In this document: positions 21,644-29,453 of the stretch, in pieces
How positions within the stretch are numbered: position 1 is the stretch's first letter
Layout of the letters: every line of letters starts with the position of its first letter
IMG/VR virus record: IMGVR_UViG_3300013286_000037
Coordinates: 1-30,641 of that record
Reading direction: 5' to 3' (one strand)
From: a virus
Length of the DNA stretch: 30,641 bases
The notes under the pieces: model-generated
Told to the model about the DNA's origin: nothing
The model's database searches: none
What the model saw: only the letters and a program-made list of their open reading frames with translations
Program-made: the position numbers and the translations under genes

Positions 21644-22168
21644 ATGTACAATCCAAACAAAACAGCCTCGGCTAACTCTAAAGGTATAATATTATCTTTC
21701 AGAGACACTAACAAGCATTCTTTCGTTAACTATGAAATGAGTGGTATTAGTAAATTTCAATCTGATCTACCAAGATATCAAGAGATTGAAAATCCAGTAT
21801 TTAACAGAATACAACAAAAGATTTATGGTCAAGCTGTATATGGTCTAGGTTTCTATACAGAGAAACAAGTTATAAAAATGGCTCCTGCAAAGAAGCAGTT
21901 TATTACAGACACATATAACAAAGTTCAAAAGATTTTGACTTGTTGGAAACAAGACATAGCTAATGAAAAAGTTGATAGATTCCTATTAGCTCTTTTTCCT
22001 AACTCACGTATTACAAAAGCATTTGTAAACACCAAGGGTCATGATGAAAGTATTAAAACAAAACATACATTCAAAGATCTGGGATTATCTCAAGTAAACA
22101 TTGCTAAAAAGTTAATAGAATCAAGGGTTTTACCAGAAAATTTCTTTAACTTAGATGCTACACATTAG
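21644..22168 (+). CDS. Hypothetical 174-aa protein
   Basis: The ATG at 21644 (MYNPNKTASANSKG) has an A-rich context; an ATG 30 nt upstream sits almost at the end of the preceding terminator's T-run. The protein has a beta-rich N-terminus and helices at about 75-165 with basic and aromatic residues (QVIKMAPAKKQFITDTYNKVQKILTCW). It lies 3 nt before the next gene. No function recognised. Confidence 0.65.
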   Translation: MYNPNKTASANSKGIILSFRDTNKHSFVNYEMSGISKFQSDLPRYQEIENPVFNRIQQKIYGQAVYGLGFYTEKQVIKMAPAKKQFITDTYNKVQKILTCWKQDIANEKVDRFLLALFPNSRITKAFVNTKGHDESIKTKHTFKDLGLSQVNIAKKLIESRVLPENFFNLDATH

Positions 22169-22171
22169 TGT

Positions 22172-22375
22172 ATGGAAACAATTTTTGTAATCAATGAAAC
22201 TACGCAGTTAGTGCTAGTTCCACAAAATGAATTTGATAGAATCTTATTAAATAAACTTACAAGTAATGGACCTGTTGAGGTAGTTGTAGCAAGCCAACCT
22301 TTAGGTATATTAAGTAAGTCTGTACAAGATGCTGTCATTATTAAATCAAGATCAGATGATCCAAGCAAAGCTTAA
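22172..22375 (+). CDS. Hypothetical 67-aa protein
   Basis: METIFVINETTQLVLVPQNEFDRILLNKL... shows two strands, a helix and another strand (VEVVVASQPLGIL), a compact small domain, and a C-terminal basic tail. Its end overlaps the start of the HNH gene by 20 nt. Function unknown. Confidence 0.65.
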   Translation: METIFVINETTQLVLVPQNEFDRILLNKLTSNGPVEVVVASQPLGILSKSVQDAVIIKSRSDDPSKA

Positions 22376-22757
22376 AAAATGTGCAGGTTGTAATCAACAA
22401 AAGTACATTTGGAAATCAGATGGTAAAGATAAATACTGTAAGGAGTGCTGGTATGATATTGAGAAACCAAAGTCTATAGCTCCTATGTCTAAAAAGATGA
22501 AGGAAACTGTAGATCAGTATTCAAAGATACGTACTGCATACCTTACAGTAAATACTTTATGTAAAGCTAAACTATCCGGCTGTACAAGCAATGCTACAGA
22601 AATACATCATAAAGCAGGTAGAGGTGAAAACCATCTACGTATTGCTACATGGTTACCTGTTTGTAGAGCATGCCACACTTGGATTACTGAACATAGTAAA
22701 GAAGCAATTGAACTAGGATTGAGCACATCTAGGTTAAATATTAACTTGGAAAAATAA
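22356..22757 (+). CDS. HNH endonuclease-like, zinc-finger protein
   Basis: About 133 residues from ATG 22356; an ATG at 22329 would add 9 residues. Two Cys pairs, CAGC near residue 9 and CKEC near 30, bind zinc, then an HNH-type core, ATEIHHKAGRGENH..ATWLPVCRACHTWITEHSKEAIELG (about 80-125), with paired His and CxxC. This resembles phage NinG/HNH recombination proteins that act as nickases or junction enzymes. It may be a homing endonuclease relative. Its C-terminal AIELGLSTSRLN is repeated in the remnant directly downstream. Confidence 0.75.
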   Translation: MIQAKLKKCAGCNQQKYIWKSDGKDKYCKECWYDIEKPKSIAPMSKKMKETVDQYSKIRTAYLTVNTLCKAKLSGCTSNATEIHHKAGRGENHLRIATWLPVCRACHTWITEHSKEAIELGLSTSRLNINLEK

Positions 22758-22840
22758 AGTCTGCTGGAGGTTTTAAATGGACTTATACCAATCCGGATGC
22801 AGCTAAGGAACTAGGTTATTCAGAATCAAGATTAAATTAA
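22745..22840 (+). pseudogene. Remnant of HNH-associated C-terminal module (no start)
   Basis: Open frame (31 codons plus stop) in another register than the HNH gene, starting after a stop and overlapping its end. It reads KSAGGFKWTYTNPDAAKELG followed by YSESRLN. KSAGGFKW is like the end motif of NUMOD/HNH homing endonucleases, and AKELGYSESRLN repeats AIELGLSTSRLN at the end of the preceding gene. No start codon fits, so it is a remnant or a frameshifted extension. Confidence 0.5.
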
Positions 22841-22845
22841 AACAT

Positions 22846-23154
22846 ATGGATTTTGACAAATTAAAAGAACATTATACGTTCTTAATTAAAAAGTGGTTAG
22901 CTAGTAATAAATACGAAGTTAGCGACCACATTATAGACATTATTAGAATCATCTTATTAAACAAAGATGGTATCATGAATAACCCAGGTAGTGGAGTACA
23001 AGCATTCTTATCTAATAACTTATTTGATTTCTTTAGATATGCAGATGCTGATGTATCTAAGAATGGTAAGATTATCTTTTTAGCTTATCACAACATAGAA
23101 ACATACTATGCTGCTAAAACTTATAAAGAGTCACTAGTAAAAACTGAGTTATGA
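22846..23154 (+). CDS. Hypothetical 102-aa helical protein
   Basis: MDFDKLKEHYTFLIKKWLASN... is helix-rich, with a Gly-containing turn (NPGSGVQAFLSNNLFDFFRYAD). It lies just upstream of the structured leader of the helicase gene, and starts 6 nt after the HNH remnant. No family recognised. Confidence 0.65.
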   Translation: MDFDKLKEHYTFLIKKWLASNKYEVSDHIIDIIRIILLNKDGIMNNPGSGVQAFLSNNLFDFFRYADADVSKNGKIIFLAYHNIETYYAAKTYKESLVKTEL

Positions 23155-23172
23155 AAATAGAAGAAAACTAAT

Positions 23173-23325
23173 TTGTCACGATACTCTCATTTTATCCTTG
23201 TACCTCCGCACTGAGGTTGGGTTAGACATAGTTATTCTGATTTTTACGAGTTTCGTGATAAGAAGCAATGATGAACTTAGTAATAAGAATAACAGGTGGG
23301 AAGCTACTGCCAGAGTGTAGCAAAT
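23173..23325 (+). ncRNA. Pseudoknotted leader RNA upstream of helicase gene
   Basis: No ORF fits 23155-23343. TCACGATACTC (23176-23186) pairs with GAGTTTCGTGA (23248-23258) with one mismatch, extended by TTG/TAA. Inside is ACCTC/GAGGT (23202-23217). GTTATTCT (23231-23238), inside that stem, pairs with AGAATAAC (23286-23293) outside it, giving a pseudoknot. GCTAC/GTAGC (23303-23321) follows before the start at 23344. It could be a riboswitch-type or protein-bound leader, or a separate RNA; I know no matching family. Confidence 0.55.
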
Positions 23326-23343
23326 TATTTTAAACTATAATAA

Positions 23344-24459
23344 ATGTCTAAAAGAGAACAAGTCCAACAAGAAGCCCTAGATATGGCTATTAAACACAGA
23401 CGGTGTGGTTTAGCTATAAGCATGGGAGTTGGAAAAACTCTCATTGGCTTAAAATATATAGATAGACTAAGACAAGATAATATGCATCTTAGAGTGTTAG
23501 TAGTAGCACCTAAGTTATCTATATTTGAGTCTTGGAAAGATGACGGAGTTAAGTTTGGTATATCAGGAGCTAATATAGAATTTACTAGTTATTTATCTTT
23601 ACACAAAAAAGATCCTAATAATTATGATGTTGTAATCTTAGATGAATGTCATAGTTTACTACTTTCTCACCAAGTATTTTTAAGAGTATTTACCGGTAAA
23701 ATATTAGGTCTTACTGGCACAGCTCCTAGATACAGCGTTTCTGAAAAAGGAATTATGGTAGCAACATTTTGTCCTATTATGTATAAGTATATTACAGATG
23801 ATGCTATAGATGATGATATTTTAAATGATTACAGAATTTTAGTTCATAAGATGCCGTTATCTTCTAAAAATACTTTACCTGTAGTATTAAAAGATAAGCC
23901 AATATTTTATACATCTGAAAGGAAAAACTATGAGTATTGGACTAATAGACTAATGGATGCTACATCTAAAAAGCAGGAGCAAATTGCTTCTATAATGAGG
24001 ATGAAAGCATTAATGGGTTTTAAGACTAAAGAAAATTATGCTAAATATCTTTTATCAGAAATTGATGATAAATGCCTAGTTTTTTGTAATACACAAGAAC
24101 AAGCAGATAATATGTGTTCTTATTCATATCATTCTAATAACGAAGAGTCTGAAGTTAATCTAGAGAAATTTAAAACTGGTGAAATATCTGATCTAAGTTG
24201 TGTATTACAACTTAATGAAGGTGTTAATATTCCTAATTTAAGATATGGTATTATTCTGCATGCATATGGTAATGAAAGAAAAGCTAGTCAACGTATAGGT
24301 AGGTTGTTAAGACTTAATCCTGAAGACACAGCATATATTCACATACTATGTTATAATGATACTGTAGATGAAAGATGGGTGACAGAATCTCTTAAAGATC
24401 TGGATGAAAAGAAAATTAAATACTTTAATATAAACCCTGATACTTATGAGTCATTTTAA
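23344..24459 (+). CDS. SNF2-type SF2 helicase
   Basis: 371 residues, short for the family. Walker A SMGVGKT at 26-32, Walker B DECH at 100-103 after VVILDE, motif III TGTAP at about 124-128, motif V-like LQLNEGVNIPNL near 295-306, and motif VI QRIGRLLR at about 316-323 with arginine fingers. The small size and DECH/TGTAP pattern fit the SNF2-like helicases of crAss-like phages, probably dsDNA translocases in replication or recombination. The leader is the pseudoknot RNA. It overlaps the next gene by 14 nt. Confidence 0.93.
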   Translation: MSKREQVQQEALDMAIKHRRCGLAISMGVGKTLIGLKYIDRLRQDNMHLRVLVVAPKLSIFESWKDDGVKFGISGANIEFTSYLSLHKKDPNNYDVVILDECHSLLLSHQVFLRVFTGKILGLTGTAPRYSVSEKGIMVATFCPIMYKYITDDAIDDDILNDYRILVHKMPLSSKNTLPVVLKDKPIFYTSERKNYEYWTNRLMDATSKKQEQIASIMRMKALMGFKTKENYAKYLLSEIDDKCLVFCNTQEQADNMCSYSYHSNNEESEVNLEKFKTGEISDLSCVLQLNEGVNIPNLRYGIILHAYGNERKASQRIGRLLRLNPEDTAYIHILCYNDTVDERWVTESLKDLDEKKIKYFNINPDTYESF

Positions 24460-24838
24460 CGGGAAATATATAAAGAAGAATGGACAATTAACACACAGCA
24501 GTTTAGCTGCAGCAAAACAGTTTGAGATATATCTATCAAGAATTCCTGAAGGTCAGATTATAGAATTCTTTTATGAGATACAACATGATGATGGCACGCT
24601 TCCACAGCTAGCTAAAATACATGCTATGCTAAAAGATTTAGCAACTCATATTGGTGAGACTGTAGATAATTTAAAACTACTTGTAAAAGATAGAGCAGGA
24701 TTATGTATAGCTAGAGAAGTAGCAGGTAAAGAATATTTCTTAGCCAAAAGTTTTGGTGAGTGTTCTAAAGAAGAACTATCTCTTGCCATACAAGCTATAC
24801 TAGAAATAGGAATAGAGGTTAATCACCCTGTGGGGTAA
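24446..24838 (+). CDS. NinB-like recombination protein
   Basis: 130 residues. QLAKIHAMLKDLATHIGETVDNLKLLVKDRAGLC (about 51-85) and KSFGECSKEELSLAIQAILEIGIEVNHP (about 100-128) match the pattern of lambda NinB (Orf), which aids recombination by loading onto ssDNA. It overlaps the helicase stop by 14 nt and therefore likely acts with it. The 3' end overlaps a convergent gene by 20 nt. Assignment is by motif shape only. Confidence 0.5.
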   Translation: MSHFNGKYIKKNGQLTHSSLAAAKQFEIYLSRIPEGQIIEFFYEIQHDDGTLPQLAKIHAMLKDLATHIGETVDNLKLLVKDRAGLCIAREVAGKEYFLAKSFGECSKEELSLAIQAILEIGIEVNHPVG

Positions 24839-25112
24839 TAGTCTCAGTATCTTCTTCATAAGTAACTCCTTGAGCAATAGCTTCTTTTTCTATACTAGTA
24901 ATTAATATAGTAATAGTTTTTAGCTGCTCCATCCATTGCTCAGATAAATCACCTGTAGGATTTTCTTGAACTAATCTTTGAAACTCTTCAATTTGTTCAG
25001 TGGATATATCTTGAATTAGATAAGCTAATAATTGCTGAATTCTCAATAAAAATGAGGTACCTATTGGTAGGTTAACTACAGCATCTTTTTTAATCATCGT
25101 CATCTTAGCCAT
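24819..25112 (-). CDS. Hypothetical 97-aa protein on the opposite strand
   Basis: The ATG at 25112 (MAKMTMIKK) is used; a longer reading would run through the UDG start. Protein: VNLPIGTSFLLRIQQLLAYLIQDISTEQIEEFQRLVQENPTGDLSEQWMEQLKTITILI (about 12-70), amphipathic helices, then an acidic tail. Composition is sensible for a real gene, no plus-strand gene covers the space, and I recall similar small genes in crAss-like phages. The start is 13 nt from the divergent UDG start and the stop overlaps the NinB-like gene by 20 nt. Confidence 0.7.
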   Translation of the reverse strand: MAKMTMIKKDAVVNLPIGTSFLLRIQQLLAYLIQDISTEQIEEFQRLVQENPTGDLSEQWMEQLKTITILITSIEKEAIAQGVTYEEDTETITPQGD

Positions 25113-25125
25113 ATAGTTGGTTTTG

Positions 25126-25842
25126 ATGACAAATATACAGATAATTGTGATAGAAACAATAAATCTTGAAGAGATAAAACTTAAACTAGTAGACAAACTC
25201 AAGCCATCAGGCTGGGCTGTTAAACTTAGAAGTTTTGTATTGTCCAGTGATTTTGATAAAATACTGGACATATTATATAAATTACGGGAAGACAATAAGA
25301 GATTTACACCTCCTTTAAAGCAAGTGTTTAGAGCTTTTGAAGAGTGTTCAGTAGATAATCTTAAGGTAGTTATTATTGGACAGGACCCCTATCCACAATT
25401 TGGTGTAAGTGACGGCTTAGCTTTTTCATGTGGTAACACTATGAAAGTTCAGCCAAGTTTACGTAATATTTTTGAAGCTTTAGGTACTCCAGATGGCAAT
25501 CCAGATCTTACTAGATGGGCTAATCAGGGAGTTTTGCTTCTTAATACTGCATTAACGTGTGAAATAGATAGAATAGGTTCTCACCATGTAATATGGAAAG
25601 ACTTTATCATGTACGTATTAGATATGTTAAACCTAACTAATACAGGATTGATATTTATTCTATTAGGAAAGCATGCACAAGAATTAGAGGCTGTAATAGG
25701 ACCTAATCATTATATACTAAAAGCATCACATCCAGCCTCAGCAGCATATACAAAAACTGTGTGGGACTGCAATGATGTTTTCAATGGAGCAAATGTTATT
25801 ATAGATAAAAATAACGGGGCAGATTTTAAAATCAATTGGTAA
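25126..25842 (+). CDS. ung: Uracil-DNA glycosylase, family 1
   Basis: 238 residues, a full-length family 1 enzyme. The water-activating motif GQDPYPQ is at 85-91 (D87), GVLLLNTALT at about 128-137 is the VLLLN motif, and HPASAAY at 202-208 replaces the usual HPSPLS loop, so the minor-groove intercalation loop is variant. It removes uracil from DNA. The start is ATG 25126; an upstream TTG in frame is unlikely. It lies 13 nt from the divergent start and upstream of the VWA-ATPase genes. UDG adjacent to a SNF2-type helicase is familiar in crAss-like genomes. Confidence 0.93.
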   Translation: MTNIQIIVIETINLEEIKLKLVDKLKPSGWAVKLRSFVLSSDFDKILDILYKLREDNKRFTPPLKQVFRAFEECSVDNLKVVIIGQDPYPQFGVSDGLAFSCGNTMKVQPSLRNIFEALGTPDGNPDLTRWANQGVLLLNTALTCEIDRIGSHHVIWKDFIMYVLDMLNLTNTGLIFILLGKHAQELEAVIGPNHYILKASHPASAAYTKTVWDCNDVFNGANVIIDKNNGADFKINW

Positions 25843-25861
25843 AAAATTAAAAAACAACATC

Positions 25862-26275
25862 ATGGCTATTGAAAAAGTACAGATTACAGTATCTACTATT
25901 AAAGAATTATTAGACAGCGGATTAACATGGTTAAAGAAAGATGACTTAGGTTATGGTTCTATTCAAGAAAAGTTTCAAGCAGGTGATACTCATATTGCTG
26001 CTATTAGAAAACATCCTTTATTAAAAGACCTTGATACAACAGCTAAAATATTTGTTATAATAGATGATACAAAGAATAACCAGAAGAATGAAACTACTAC
26101 ATCCATTACCACCAGTAGTTCTGATAACCAAAGAGATGACAGACTTGTGGCAAGATTACTTGGGCTTAAAGATAGTAACCCCATCTATGAAGAAGTACTT
26201 TCTGAATCTATTAACTCAAATGCATCAGGAGGAGAAAGAGAAATAAGCTCAGTTGACGCATTTGCAAACTTATAA
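25862..26275 (+). CDS. Hypothetical 137-aa protein, conserved type
   Basis: MAIEKVQITVSTIKELLDSGLTWLKKDDLGYGSIQEKF... has an N-terminal folded domain (about 1-70) and a Ser/Asn/Thr-rich, probably disordered C-terminus with acidic patches. Similar proteins occur near replication genes of crAss-like phages. It lies 19 nt after UDG and 34 nt before the MoxR gene. Function unknown. Confidence 0.7.
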   Translation: MAIEKVQITVSTIKELLDSGLTWLKKDDLGYGSIQEKFQAGDTHIAAIRKHPLLKDLDTTAKIFVIIDDTKNNQKNETTTSITTSSSDNQRDDRLVARLLGLKDSNPIYEEVLSESINSNASGGEREISSVDAFANL

Positions 26276-26309
26276 TTCATCATTAACAAACCACAATAAC
26301 TCCATTAAC

Positions 26310-27431
26310 ATGGCAAAAGTAAAATCTATTACTAAAAAGACAACTCAGGAAGTGAGAACAATTGAAACCTCTTTGATTAATAAAGAGGAAGTATTTAAAA
26401 TGTTAGCCTTAGCAGAATCTACTGGTTTACCCTGCTTATTAGTAGGTCAACCTGGCGTTGCTAAAACAAAAACTATTATTGAGTATGCTAAAGCATGGCT
26501 TAATAAAGATGGTAAAATGTCTGCAGAAGATTTTGCTAATAAAATCTACATTTTAGAAACTGATGAAGGTACTAAAGCATCAGAAATTAAAGGTATGCCT
26601 GATTTAGGTAAATTATTTACAGAGAACATTTATGAACTTAATGCTCCTATTGCAGAAGCAGAGATTGTAATTATTAATGAGGTAGATAAAGCTAGCTCAG
26701 CTATACGTAATGCAATGTTAGGTGTAATGAATGAGAAGTTTTTATTCAATGGCAAACAAAAGGTTCCATGTAAATGGAAAATCTTTGTAGCTACAGCTAA
26801 TGAAATACCTAAAGATGAAGTAGGATCTCCATTCTGGGATAGGTTTATGTTAAAGATGACAGTAAACCGTGTATCTGCAGGTGAATTAGTTAAATACTTT
26901 GAGAAAGGTGCTCGTAACTATAAAGAGAGATTTACTATTGGTGTACCTAACAAACAAGAAATTGAAGACTTAGTAGTACCTACTAATAAGTTAGAAAAAT
27001 ATCTTGAGGTTGGTTATCAACACAGCTCAGATAGAACATTAACTTTTGTACCTAGCTTAACTAAAGCTGTAAGTTATATCTGGGATATCAGTCTTGACAA
27101 AGCTTTGGTAAAAACTGCACAAATTATGATTAGTCAAGCAGCTGGTTCTGAATTACAGAATAAGCTAATGAGCCCTGAAGTAAAAGCAGTAATGTCTAAA
27201 GTAGAAATGCTACAAAGCTTTAATACTAATGAACAATTAGAATTAGCTACAGCAGAGATTGAAGCATTAATTAATACATACACTTCTAGAGGTATTATGG
27301 ATGAAGGCCAAGTAAACGAAATAGAACTTTCTATGAGTTATATTATGCAAAGTCATCCCGCTCGTAAAGACTATCAAACATCAAGTGATTTTGATAATCT
27401 AGTAGAGAATAGTACTGCACAAGCATTTTAA
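26310..27431 (+). CDS. MoxR-type AAA+ ATPase
   Basis: 373 residues from ATG 26310; an upstream start inside the previous gene is rejected. Walker A GQPGVAKT at 46-53, Walker B IVIINEVDKA at 119-128, sensor 1 VATANE at 160-165, and arginine-finger region PFWDRF at 174-179. MoxR-type proteins act as chaperone-like remodellers, usually with a VWA-domain partner, and one follows here. The C-terminal lid region extends to about residue 340, with an acidic helical end. A stem-loop separates the two genes, which suggests different expression ratios. Confidence 0.9.
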   Translation: MAKVKSITKKTTQEVRTIETSLINKEEVFKMLALAESTGLPCLLVGQPGVAKTKTIIEYAKAWLNKDGKMSAEDFANKIYILETDEGTKASEIKGMPDLGKLFTENIYELNAPIAEAEIVIINEVDKASSAIRNAMLGVMNEKFLFNGKQKVPCKWKIFVATANEIPKDEVGSPFWDRFMLKMTVNRVSAGELVKYFEKGARNYKERFTIGVPNKQEIEDLVVPTNKLEKYLEVGYQHSSDRTLTFVPSLTKAVSYIWDISLDKALVKTAQIMISQAAGSELQNKLMSPEVKAVMSKVEMLQSFNTNEQLELATAEIEALINTYTSRGIMDEGQVNEIELSMSYIMQSHPARKDYQTSSDFDNLVENSTAQAF

Positions 27432-27437
27432 TAAATA

Positions 27438-27470
27438 ACATGCATGATATCTATATGGTATCATGCATGT
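27438..27470 (+). terminator. Perfect 12-bp hairpin between MoxR and VWA genes
   Basis: ACATGCATGATA (27438-27449) and TATCATGCATGT (27459-27470), 9-nt loop, followed by TTTAAATAAT. With only a short T-run it probably acts as an attenuator or mRNA stabiliser within the pair rather than a full stop. Confidence 0.6.
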
Positions 27471-27485
27471 TTTAAATAATTAATT

Positions 27486-29018
27486 ATGGCATCAGGTAAA
27501 CAATATAAGAATGTATATACCATTCTTGAAAAAGTAAAAAAGGGTGAGATCTCTAAAGATTCTTATTATAAAGCAGGTGAAGGCTTGTTTGAAAAACTAA
27601 GCTTTTATAAAAAGCCTGATTTAGTTAAACCACATCTTCACTATATAGATGAAAGAAGGTTAACTAATATTGTAGATTCATTTATTCATGAAACCAGTAA
27701 TACTAAAAAGTATTTTGATAGATTTAATACTACTACTGGTTTTAAAAAACTAGATGAAGATAAAAAACCTGATTTTAGGAATTATAATCAAAAGCTTTTA
27801 GAAAACTATGAAAAGTTTCCTAAACATTTAAAGTATGACATACAAAAAATGTATTATCATCAGATGGATAAGTTAGATTTTGAAGAGAGAAAGCCTGAAA
27901 ATGCAGCACAATATAAGTTTCTAGAAAAAGCTAATAATCCTGTAGGTAAAATTATGACTGAAGGTTCTAACTTGAAGGCATCTATTTTTACTAGAAATAT
28001 GATAATGTATTACTTACAGCAATTAACTTTAATGGAATACATAGATCCAGATGCTGCAAAACAAATGCAAGATAATCTTAACGGTAAAGGTGATTTAGAT
28101 AATGATGAGCTTAATCAATTAATGAAAGATGCATTTGATAATAAACAGGCTAAGAATATGTTAGATGAAGCTTTACAAGATGCACAAGATACATGTAATG
28201 CTATTGATCAATCTATAGACAAAGATATACAAGAGAAGATGTTTGATGAAACTACTAAGTTTGGTGGTAATGAGGCTGGAAAACTAAGTCCTGATTATCT
28301 AAGACAAGTTACAGCTAGACTTCAAAGTATTAATTTATCTCTAGGTTCTCTAAAAGAGAAGATTAAAAAGATATTAGATAAGTCTAATAGCTATTTCTCT
28401 TCTAGAAAAGAAACAATTAGGGAAGATTTATTTAGCTCTGGTAATCTTGCTGGTCTAGAAGATTATGAATTGTTGCATCCAAAGCTTAGAAAAGTATTTA
28501 TTGAGGATCTTACAGTGAAAGAGACTAAAACAGTAGGTAAGATAGATGTTTATATAGATATTTCAGGTTCTATGTCTAGTTGTTGTGGTACTCTTAATCA
28601 AGAAGGTGATAGAATATCTAAATTAGATTTTGCTAAAGCTTTTGTAGTTAAGTTACAACAGATGGATATGCTTAATGAAGTGTATTTATTTAATACTTCT
28701 GTAAAGAAATATAGAACTGATCCTATTAGTTTAGCAATGCTAGACTGTGATGGTGGTACTGTTATTGACAAAGCTATAATAAGTATAGAAGCTAATGAAA
28801 CTAATGCATTAGTTATTACTGATGCAGAAGATCATTGTCATCACTTTAGTGAAAAAGCTTTCTTTATAGGTGTAGAAGGTGCAGACTTTAAAAGTTTTGA
28901 TAAAACTATTATACAGCAATATTCTGAGAGAAATCAAGTGATAGTGTTTGATGGACAAACTATTTTTAACGTAGACAAAAAAGGTGCTACAATAGTTGAT
29001 AAAAAGAAACATGTATAG
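27486..29018 (+). CDS. VWA-domain protein, partner of MoxR ATPase
   Basis: 510 residues. A helical N-terminal part (about 1-350) leads to a C-terminal von Willebrand factor A domain. The MIDAS motif DISGSMS has D358, S360 and S362, the Thr of CDGGTVIDKA is near 425, and the third acidic site is DAEDH near 446. The N-terminus is charged and Asn/Lys-rich, like CoxE/YehP-type VWA partners of MoxR proteins. It lies 54 nt after the ATPase. The pair probably assembles or remodels a complex, target unknown. The MIDAS residues are all present, so it should bind Mg2+. Confidence 0.9.
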   Translation: MASGKQYKNVYTILEKVKKGEISKDSYYKAGEGLFEKLSFYKKPDLVKPHLHYIDERRLTNIVDSFIHETSNTKKYFDRFNTTTGFKKLDEDKKPDFRNYNQKLLENYEKFPKHLKYDIQKMYYHQMDKLDFEERKPENAAQYKFLEKANNPVGKIMTEGSNLKASIFTRNMIMYYLQQLTLMEYIDPDAAKQMQDNLNGKGDLDNDELNQLMKDAFDNKQAKNMLDEALQDAQDTCNAIDQSIDKDIQEKMFDETTKFGGNEAGKLSPDYLRQVTARLQSINLSLGSLKEKIKKILDKSNSYFSSRKETIREDLFSSGNLAGLEDYELLHPKLRKVFIEDLTVKETKTVGKIDVYIDISGSMSSCCGTLNQEGDRISKLDFAKAFVVKLQQMDMLNEVYLFNTSVKKYRTDPISLAMLDCDGGTVIDKAIISIEANETNALVITDAEDHCHHFSEKAFFIGVEGADFKSFDKTIIQQYSERNQVIVFDGQTIFNVDKKGATIVDKKKHV

Positions 29019-29036
29019 TAAAACTTTATAATAAGA

Positions 29037-29072
29037 AATTGGGGATTGGTTAAAAAACCAGTCCTCAATTAT
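29037..29072. terminator. Convergent, probably bidirectional terminator
   Basis: AATTGGGGATTGGTT (29037-29051) pairs with AACCAGTCCTCAATT (29056-29070), 15 bp with two G-U pairs, loop AAAA. It sits between convergent transcripts, the VWA gene and the leftward lysis block. Downstream U-tracts are short on both sides. Confidence 0.75.
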
Positions 29073-29290
29073 TTATTAGATTTGTTTATAAATCTGGACC
29101 AATATATAAAAGAAAGCCAGAAAGATCCTGAAAGGCAATAAAAAGTTATATCTGCAACCCAATATGAATGTGTAGCGTCCATAATTAGCTTGAAAAGGAA
29201 GTCGTAGCCAAATGGCAGAAAAAACATGGCTAATAGTAGGGAAGTATCTTTGTAAAAAGTCAATCTTTTTATTCTGTCTTTGTTGTTCAT
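29069..29290 (-). CDS. Small two-segment membrane protein (73 aa)
   Basis: Hydrophobic segments at about 14-34 and 46-66 with basic ends. Another overlapping frame (29076-29300) was rejected because its composition is poorer. Starts 39 nt after the stop of the tiny basic gene upstream and lies in the lysis block, so holin or envelope functions are possible. No motif decides. Confidence 0.6.
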   Translation of the reverse strand: MNNKDRIKRLTFYKDTSLLLAMFFLPFGYDFLFKLIMDATHSYWVADITFYCLSGSFWLSFIYWSRFINKSNK

Positions 29291-29329
29291 CAGGATCCAT
29301 AGGGGGATTAGTTAATTTAACAATATTTT

Positions 29330-29449
29330 TTATCTACCTTGTCCTTTATATTTACTAACTTTTTTAACTTTAGGACCTTTGCTTTTACTAGCTTTACCAC
29401 TTTTTCTTTTACCAAATGTGGTTTTGTTTGAATTAGTTAATTTTGCCAT
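29330..29449 (-). CDS. Tiny basic protein (39 aa), conserved type
   Basis: MAKLTNSNKTTFGKRKSGKA followed by a Lys/Ser-rich stretch ending KVSKYKGQGR. About 13 of 39 residues are Lys or Arg. I recall very similar mini-proteins in many crAss-like phages, with FGKRKxGKA and YKGQG at the ends. DNA- or RNA-binding or a capsid-associated role is likely from charge. Start at 29449, four nt after the previous gene. Confidence 0.75.
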   Translation of the reverse strand: MAKLTNSNKTTFGKRKSGKASKSKGPKVKKVSKYKGQGR

Positions 29450-29453
29450 TACT

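Noticed and set aside
29076-29300. Alternative 74-codon minus frame
   Set aside because: It overlaps the 29069-29290 frame, which has cleaner membrane segments and a better start context.
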